NCBI GenBank assembly: GCA_934615635.1 | Contig: CAKTTT010000022.1 | Location: 1 to 20,413, forward strand | Direction: 5' to 3' | DNA from: an uncultured Eubacteriales bacterium | Lineage (GTDB): Bacteria; Bacillota; Clostridia; Oscillospirales; Acutalibacteraceae | Length of the DNA: 20,413 bases | Shown: positions 15,502 to 20,413 of the stretch, piece by piece | How the letters are laid out: each line of letters begins with the position of its first letter | Position numbering within the stretch: the first letter of the stretch is position 1 | Notes under the pieces: generated by a model | What the model was told of the DNA's origin: nothing | Database searches by the model: none | The model's input: only the letters and a program-made list of their open reading frames with translations | Made by a program: the position numbers and the translations under genes

Positions 15502-16530
15502 TCATTCGCCAATCGCCCGGGGCGTCCAATGCGCGGCCGCTTCCGTATTCCGGATATCCGCTACCGAACGGCGGACGATCAGCTCTTCTTCAAACATATA
15601 CTTACGGTCAAACTGACGGTTGCTGTGAAGGATCCGCTCATAGAGGATGGTCGCCGCCTGCTTGCTGACGTCATGCAGCGGCTGGCGGACCGTGGTGAGC
15701 TGCGGAGACAGATGCTCGGCGAAGGAGTAGTTGTCGAATCCCACAATGGACATATCCCGGGGGACCTCCCTGTTGCGGCTCTGGAGAAAGCTCATGATCT
15801 TCAGCGCCTCCTGGTCGTTCAGGGCCACAATCGCCGTGGGCATGATATTCATATCGTCCCAATTGTCGTAAATCGTCTCAAAATCCCGGGTAACCAGGAA
15901 AATCAAACGGTTGTCTATCGGGATTCCATGCTTGGTCAGCACATCCTTATACGCCTGCATACGAAGCTTGTGCGAAAAATGGTTCAGCCCGATGGTGCCG
16001 AAAGCGATCCGCCGGTGCCCCATGCTTACCAGGTACTCCACCGCCTGGGTACAGCCTTTGTAGTCGTCGGACATCACGGCGTACAAGTCTTCCCCCTGAA
16101 ATTCGGCGTTGATCGTCACCAGCGGAACCACCCCGGCGATTTGCTCGACATAGCCCTCGTCATACACCAAATCCAGGAAGACGCCGCCCGCCAGACGCTG
16201 CTTGTGGCAGAAAACCTGGAACCGTTTGCGGTCCAGATGGGTCTGCTCGGCCGGCAGCATGAGCAACCCGAAATCCCGCGGGAAAAAGTACTCGCTGATA
16301 CCGGCCAGCAGCTCATTGAGGTAGGAGCTGGTAAACAGGTTGTCCAGATGGGTGAACACACCGATGTTGGTTGGGGTATTGGCGCTGATTTTGGGAACAT
16401 AGCCGTACTGCTGGATAATGGCCTGTATGCGGCTCTTGGTCTCCTCGCCTATCTCGTTTCTCCCGTTGATCACCTTGGAGACAGTGGAAGGCGAGACGCC
16501 CGCAAGCCTCGCAATATCATAAATGTTCAC
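15502..16530 (-). CDS. LacI/GalR-family transcriptional regulator
   Basis: The N-terminus reads NIYDIARLAGVSPSTVSKVING, the canonical LacI-family helix-turn-helix, followed by the hinge and a periplasmic-binding-protein-like sugar-sensing domain (for example GHRRIAFGTIGLNHF and IVGFDNYSFAEHLSPQLTTVRQP). Total length is 342 residues, normal for the family. The GTG at 16530 puts the HTH at residue 2, as usual for the family, and AGGAAGGGTGA lies just upstream; the frame also contains an upstream TTG at 16548 that is less likely. It sits inside the gene block between the GH2 and GH36 genes and is probably the local repressor of the locus, released by a sugar or oligosaccharide (inference). Confidence 0.92.
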   Translation of the reverse strand: MNIYDIARLAGVSPSTVSKVINGRNEIGEETKSRIQAIIQQYGYVPKISANTPTNIGVFTHLDNLFTSSYLNELLAGISEYFFPRDFGLLMLPAEQTHLDRKRFQVFCHKQRLAGGVFLDLVYDEGYVEQIAGVVPLVTINAEFQGEDLYAVMSDDYKGCTQAVEYLVSMGHRRIAFGTIGLNHFSHKLRMQAYKDVLTKHGIPIDNRLIFLVTRDFETIYDNWDDMNIMPTAIVALNDQEALKIMSFLQSRNREVPRDMSIVGFDNYSFAEHLSPQLTTVRQPLHDVSKQAATILYERILHSNRQFDRKYMFEEELIVRRSVADIRNTEAAAHWTPRAIGE

Positions 16531-16573
16531 ATAGTCACCCTTCCTCAAAAGAATCGCCCAAAGGATAACTCTC

Positions 16574-16587
16574 CATAAAAATTTATG
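16574..16587. promoter_or_regulatory. AT-rich 14-bp palindrome upstream of the regulator gene
   Basis: CATAAA-AA-TTTATG is a perfect 6-bp inverted repeat in a GC-rich setting, 44-57 bp upstream of the regulator's GTG. The position would suit an autoregulatory site or part of an internal promoter, but no clear -35/-10 pair is visible and the typical LacI-family central CG is absent. Confidence 0.3.
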
Positions 16588-16625
16588 CAGGCCTCCCGCA
16601 GCCGTCCATCCCGGTCAATCAGAAC

Positions 16626-18947
16626 CTACTTTTCGAATCCTTCCAAGGGCAGGAGATCTTCCTGTTCCATCAGCTTGGAGAACCACTGGAAATCAAAAGT
16701 CGGCTTTCCTGCCAGAAAATGATTTTTATAGAGAATCCCCTTCACCGTATACTCGATAATGAAAACCGTCTGTTCCTTTGTGCTCTGGATCTCACCCAAC
16801 GCAAGGGAACTGTCCTTGCCCAACGTCACCGTACCCTCGCCGACCAGCTTCCGGCCGTCCCCGGCGTCGAAAACCTTGAAGGAAACCGGACAGTCGTCCT
16901 TGGTGTCGTTGACGCCATACAGCACGGGAATCCCGTTTTCCGCATCTGAGATCAACAGGCACACCGGCCACTGAGATCGCTGCAGCGTCCAATACGCCAG
17001 CTTCCTCGTGTAGTAATAGTCCACCACCGCATCGGAGAACTGGGGCCAGCAGTCGATCAGGTTCCACCAGATAATGCCGCGGCGGCGGCCCTTCTGCGCC
17101 CGGAACATCTCCACAAAGAATTTCATCGCCTCGCACTGGGTCAACTGGCTCGCCAGGGCGAAATCCTCCAGCGTCTCCATCTCCTGACCACACAGATGCA
17201 TGATCTGCTGCTTCATCAGGTTGTTGCGGTAGCCGTAGGGGCCGCCCGTGGTCCCCTCGGGAGAGGTGGCGTGGAGCTGCCAATCTCTGCTGGTGATATC
17301 CGGCCAAAGCTGGTCGGCCGATATGTACTTCTTAATGGAAGCCGGCGACGGACAGCCGTGATAGCCGATTTCCGAAACGAAGCGCGCCTTGGTTTTGGAA
17401 TAATAGTCCACCTTGAAGTACTGCCTCGCCCCCCAAAGATGATCCTCGGGAATCTGGGTGCGGTTGGCATAGGACACCGGATCCACATAGGGGGAGCTGG
17501 GCAGGTAGGGGCGGAAGTAGTCGTGCTCGAACAGCACGTCCGGAAGCACCTGACGGGTCAGCTTATTCCGGTTGGGATCCCGCCTGGGCGTCTGCAGAAT
17601 GTAGGACTGATCGCACTCGTTGTCGCCCGCCCACATCAGCAGGGAGGGATGCTGCCGCAGCTTTTTGACTATGCAGATAGCCTCCTTGCGCAGCGCCTCC
17701 TGCATGGCTTCATCCTGGGGATAAATGGAACAGGCCATGGCAAAATCCTGCCATACCAGTATCCCTTTTTCATCGCAGATGTCAAAGAACTGTTCATCCT
17801 CATAGACATTGCCGCCCCAGCAGCGCACCGCATTGCAGCCGATCTCGTCCACCATATCCAGCATCGCCGGAATCCGCTGGGAATCACGGGAATGCAGCGC
17901 ATCCGCCGGCACCCAGTCGGTACCCAGGATAAAGATCGATTCGCCGTTCACGCGGAAATCGAACTCCCCTTCGGGATATTCAGCGCAGGCCGGATGGTTG
18001 ATGAGATCCACCGTCCGCAGTCCCGCCCGGAAGGTGCGGGTGTCCACCGTCTCTCCGCGGTACTTCAGCGTTACCGTCACATCATACATCGCCTGTTCGC
18101 CGCGGCCCTTGGGCCACCAGAAATGCACCTTTGTGACCTCACTGTCCAGTTGACCGGTGTGGAACCAGGGGGTATCGCTCATGGCAAAGCTGCTGTCGCC
18201 GCAGCTTCCCTCGCAGCAGATGGTGTAATCCCGAAGCTCACCCTTGTCGTACTGGAAGGTATAATACAGCGTGACATAAGCCCATCTGTTTTCCAAATCG
18301 ATGTTCTTCGTCACGAGATAGGTTTCCTCGATATGGGACTGCGGGCAGTATTCCAGCTTGACCGGCCGCCACAGGCCGCCCGAAAGAATACGGGGCGCAA
18401 TGTCCCAGCCGAACATGTGCGGTGCCTTGCGGACATAGAGGGACGATCCGTTATATTTCATGGGGATGGCGCCCAAGGGAGGCCTGTGCTTCTTCGCCTC
18501 CAGCAGGGTGGGGCGGATATGTACGACAATATCGGCTTCGCCGTCCGCAAGCCATTCCACCGGAACCGTGTGAGGAATCAGCATATTGTCGCATTCATAA
18601 ACCAGCCGACCGTTGACATAAACGTCCGCATAGGTGTCGATCCCTTCGAACACCAGCCGCGGGGCCGTTCCCTCCTTGGCTTCGAACTGGAAGCGTCGGA
18701 AATACAGCAGATGGCAATCCTCATAGGCATCCAGCTTCAGGATATTGTCTCCGAAGAAGACATCCGGAAGCTCGCCTGCAGCCTGCAGATCCAATTCGAA
18801 ATTGCCGGGTACCGTGGCGGGAATGGCGGGGAGCTTCTCCTCCCTTACCGCTTGGATCACATCCTGCTGCATTGTGCGCAGATCAGCGTCATGAATCAAG
18901 GTCAGCCGCCAAGCGCCGTCCAATATAATCGAATCCCAGTTATTCAA
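16626..18947 (-). CDS. GH2 beta-mannosidase-like glycoside hydrolase (TTG start)
   Basis: This is a 773-residue cytoplasmic GH2 enzyme. The jelly-roll domain holds VPGNFELDLQ (46-55) and DTYADVYVNGRLV (104-116), the middle domain has FWWPKGRGEQAMYDV (276-290), and the barrel has RCWGGNVYE (375-383), ILVWQDFAMACSIYP (396-410), MWAGDNECD with the expected acid/base Glu444, and FVSEIGYHGCPS with the expected nucleophile Glu526. These match beta-mannosidases. The start is a TTG at 18947, supported by a perfect AAGGAGG seven bases upstream; the next ATG is 25 codons in and would cut the domain. It follows the GH5-like gene by 12 bp, with its ribosome site overlapping that gene's stop. Confidence 0.85.
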   Translation of the reverse strand: MNNWDSIILDGAWRLTLIHDADLRTMQQDVIQAVREEKLPAIPATVPGNFELDLQAAGELPDVFFGDNILKLDAYEDCHLLYFRRFQFEAKEGTAPRLVFEGIDTYADVYVNGRLVYECDNMLIPHTVPVEWLADGEADIVVHIRPTLLEAKKHRPPLGAIPMKYNGSSLYVRKAPHMFGWDIAPRILSGGLWRPVKLEYCPQSHIEETYLVTKNIDLENRWAYVTLYYTFQYDKGELRDYTICCEGSCGDSSFAMSDTPWFHTGQLDSEVTKVHFWWPKGRGEQAMYDVTVTLKYRGETVDTRTFRAGLRTVDLINHPACAEYPEGEFDFRVNGESIFILGTDWVPADALHSRDSQRIPAMLDMVDEIGCNAVRCWGGNVYEDEQFFDICDEKGILVWQDFAMACSIYPQDEAMQEALRKEAICIVKKLRQHPSLLMWAGDNECDQSYILQTPRRDPNRNKLTRQVLPDVLFEHDYFRPYLPSSPYVDPVSYANRTQIPEDHLWGARQYFKVDYYSKTKARFVSEIGYHGCPSPASIKKYISADQLWPDITSRDWQLHATSPEGTTGGPYGYRNNLMKQQIMHLCGQEMETLEDFALASQLTQCEAMKFFVEMFRAQKGRRRGIIWWNLIDCWPQFSDAVVDYYYTRKLAYWTLQRSQWPVCLLISDAENGIPVLYGVNDTKDDCPVSFKVFDAGDGRKLVGEGTVTLGKDSSLALGEIQSTKEQTVFIIEYTVKGILYKNHFLAGKPTFDFQWFSKLMEQEDLLPLEGFEK

Positions 18948-18954
18948 GAAAATT

Positions 18955-18961
18955 CCTCCTT
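18955..18961 (-). promoter_or_regulatory. Ribosome binding site AAGGAGG that fixes a TTG start
   Basis: The minus strand reads AAGGAGG, seven bases before TTG-AAT-AAC-TGG. This full consensus makes the TTG at 18947 the real start of the GH2 gene. The site overlaps the TAA of the upstream GH5-like gene, so the two are probably translated in a coupled way. Confidence 0.8.
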
Positions 18962-20180
18962 ATGGCCTATGCTCACGCACAGTATCGCAGGGCGCATCAC
19001 AAGGCGAAGTTTCCTTATTATACCAAACCTCATTACAATCCTGCAATCCTTTTTGCACATATTCCGCATTAATTTTCACCACATCATCGAAGCAAAAAGA
19101 ACCCGTTCCATGATCGGAAAATGACCCGTGAGTCATGCCTTGCATCTCGAAATTCCAAGGAGACGACAGCGGAATATCCGCCTGCCGGATAGCCTGGAAG
19201 ATGCGCGGCAGCAGTTGCTTTCCTCTTTGCTCGCCTTCCTCGTCCGTGCCGAAAGCGGCAAACTCGCCGAAATAGACCGCCTTACCGTTTTTCTGCCCTA
19301 TTTGCTTGTAGACCTGCAGCAGTTCTTCGATGCCGACCATCCGGTCGGGCCCGAATCGTTTTTCGTCGTAAATATAGATATGGGTGCTGATGGTATCGAG
19401 GGGATCCGGCGTAAACATCGCCACGCCCTCTTCAAATTCCGCCTGGGTATCCAGTTGCGTGCCTTCTCCCCGGCGCAAATGCATCATAAATTCCCGATGC
19501 ACGGCGTCGCCCGTGGTGAGAAGACGATAAGAATCGTACAGCCGAACCTCCCGGGCAACCTCCTTGTAAAAAGAAACCACGTCGTCTGAAGTCAACTGAT
19601 CGGCGGCGCTTCTGGTTTCCGCCGTTCCCTGCTCCGGAGCCGTCGGGGGGAAAACCCCAAGAGAAGACAGATCCGCCTCCAGATTGTATTCGTTGCCGAC
19701 CTCCCAGCCCCATACGGCGCGGGAATCGCGGTAACGGGTAACCACATCCTTGGTAAACTGCCGGGCGTGCTTTACCGTCCGGCTGTTCGGGTCGCCCAAC
19801 GCGCGTACCGGCTCCTGCATAAGATCCGGCAGGCTATAATAATTCCAAAACAAAGACGGGATAACGCCGATGTGATTTTCCTCGGCAGCCCGAATAAACC
19901 GATCTGCCAGGGCAAAAAAGGCCTCCGGCTGATCCCGATACAGCTTTAAGGAATTGGGATAATACCCATTGAAGGAGACGCGGATAAACGGAATACCCGC
20001 CTTGGAGAGGCGCCGCATGGCATCCTCATAAGAAATGTCGTCAGGATTCTGAATGCAGCGGTTAAAACCGTCATAATAATTCAGGCCCATTCCGTAAAAA
20101 GTTTTTCCGGCCAACGTTACGCTGCCGTCCTTCTCCACATGAAGGCCAAGTCGCTTTTGCTTTTCTCCAGCGTATTCCAT
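18960..20180 (-). CDS. GH5-like glycoside hydrolase (clan GH-A, mannanase/cellulase type)
   Basis: This 406-residue protein has no signal peptide. It reads as a (beta/alpha)8 clan GH-A glycosidase: FYGMGLNYYDGFNR (28-41), IPFIRVSFNGYYP (63-75), WGWEVGNEYN with the expected acid/base Glu164, and VYFGEFAAFG with the expected nucleophile Glu306. GH5 members include endo-mannanases, cellulases and various exo-acting enzymes; a cytoplasmic one would trim imported oligosaccharides. The subfamily cannot be set by eye. The ATG at 20180 follows GGGGCGGAG with a short spacing. It is the first complete gene of the block in the window; a hairpin and an AT-rich stretch lie upstream. Confidence 0.72.
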   Translation of the reverse strand: MEYAGEKQKRLGLHVEKDGSVTLAGKTFYGMGLNYYDGFNRCIQNPDDISYEDAMRRLSKAGIPFIRVSFNGYYPNSLKLYRDQPEAFFALADRFIRAAEENHIGVIPSLFWNYYSLPDLMQEPVRALGDPNSRTVKHARQFTKDVVTRYRDSRAVWGWEVGNEYNLEADLSSLGVFPPTAPEQGTAETRSAADQLTSDDVVSFYKEVAREVRLYDSYRLLTTGDAVHREFMMHLRRGEGTQLDTQAEFEEGVAMFTPDPLDTISTHIYIYDEKRFGPDRMVGIEELLQVYKQIGQKNGKAVYFGEFAAFGTDEEGEQRGKQLLPRIFQAIRQADIPLSSPWNFEMQGMTHGSFSDHGTGSFCFDDVVKINAEYVQKGLQDCNEVWYNKETSPCDAPCDTVREHRP

Positions 20181-20205
20181 AATCTCCGCCCCTTTTGGAT
20201 TTAGC

Positions 20206-20249
20206 GTCTGACGGCCTCCGCCCTGCCAAGCAAGGCGGAGGCTGCAGAC
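20206..20249 (-). other. Strong hairpin in the leader of the GH5-like gene
   Basis: GCCTCCGCC (20214-20222) and GGCGGAGGC (20234-20242) form a perfect 9-bp stem with an 11-nt loop, extended by GTCTG/CAGAC (20206-20210 and 20245-20249). It lies between the membrane-protein stop at 20322 and the GH5-like ATG at 20180, with no U-tract on the minus strand. An AT-rich patch at 20255-20285 on its upstream side could hold a promoter, but no consensus pair is clear; if so, the hairpin would sit in the leader of the locus transcript. Confidence 0.5.
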
Positions 20250-20321
20250 AATGCCAAAATCCTATTTAAATAAATATGTAGCCAACAGGTTATTCTCAGC
20301 GATTACTCAGGAAAAAGCCGC

Positions 20322-20413
20322 TTATTTCGCGCCCTTCTTCTTCTTGACAACCACGAACACCACGACGGCCACCACAGCCACAACCGCCACGACGATCACA
20401 ACGATCACCCAGG
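20322..20413 (-). CDS. C-terminal end of an unknown membrane-anchored protein
   Basis: Only 29 residues are visible before the TAA at 20322-20324. They form one very Val/Ala/Ile-rich hydrophobic helix starting WVIVVIVVAVVA and ending VVVKKKKGAK. The shape is that of a C-terminal transmembrane anchor with a lysine-rich cytoplasmic tail (positive-inside rule), as found at the end of large surface proteins in clostridia. It could be an extracellular enzyme or binding protein of the same locus, but the rest is outside the window, so no function can be assigned. Confidence 0.7.
   Translation of the reverse strand, partial: WVIVVIVVAVVAVVAVVVFVVVKKKKGAK

Noticed and set aside
15486..15512. Upstream TTG start for the GH36 gene inside the regulator gene
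   Set aside because: The GGGAG site lies downstream of this TTG and serves the ATG at 15485.
13449..15668. Plus-strand open frame of 739 codons
   Set aside because: Antisense shadow of the GH36 gene; no ribosome site or domain, biased His/Pro/Gln composition.
17196..19124. Plus-strand open frame of 642 codons
   Set aside because: Antisense shadow of the GH2 gene with intact catalytic motifs on the other strand.
1..20413. CRISPR array, tRNA, rRNA, insertion sequence or prophage
   Set aside because: No regularly spaced direct repeats, cloverleaf with CCA end, transposase or phage genes were seen. Inverted repeats found are single elements without flanking duplications.

Overview
The window reads as a GC-rich Firmicutes chromosome, most likely a gut-type clostridium (Oscillospirales-like). 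The signs are strong AGGAGG-type ribosome sites, some TTG and GTG starts, tightly packed genes all on the minus strand, and a large glycan-use locus. The taxonomic guess is inference from style and gene content, not from a marker gene.

Layout, in the direction of transcription (right to left). The right edge (20322-20413) holds the last codons of an unknown membrane-anchored protein. Then come a GH5-like glycosidase (18960-20180), a GH2 beta-mannosidase-like enzyme (16626-18947, TTG start), a LacI-type regulator (15502-16530, GTG start), a GH36 alpha-galactosidase-like enzyme (13497-15485), a 53-codon small ORF (13242-13403) whose stop overlaps the next start, an HpcH/HpaI-type aldolase (12454-13248), a D-2-hydroxyacid dehydrogenase (11275-12273), a second GH2 beta-mannosidase-like enzyme (8631-11114), a GH106-like glycosidase (5537-8512), a lipoprotein with a GH99/WbsX-like barrel and a CBM9-like tail (3662-5506), an OPA-type MFS transporter (2371-3618) and a PHP-domain metallohydrolase (1015-2346). 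A clear bidirectional terminator (972-1002) closes the block. Left of it is the 5' part of a separate housekeeping gene, glmM (1-551), with its own likely promoter.

How it may work (inference): the beta-mannosidase-like, GH5-like and alpha-galactosidase-like enzymes fit a galactose-decorated mannan-type oligosaccharide. The GH106-like enzyme and the 2-keto-3-deoxy-acid type aldolase point to rhamnose or an acidic sugar as well. Nearly all the glycosidases lack signal peptides, so they would act in the cytoplasm on imported oligosaccharides; only the GH99-like lipoprotein is visibly exported. The OPA-type transporter paired with a PHP hydrolase suggests that a phosphorylated compound, or a small acid, is also handled. 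No sugar kinase, isomerase, dehydratase or ABC transporter is in the window, so the pathway is incomplete here.

The most unusual stretch is the 248-bp gap between the GH36 and aldolase genes. It holds a small ORF coupled to the aldolase, a 22-nt near-perfect inverted repeat that would bury the small ORF's ribosome site in a stem, two further palindromes, and a hairpin right after the GH36 stop. Several other gaps also carry strong GC-rich hairpins without a U-tract.
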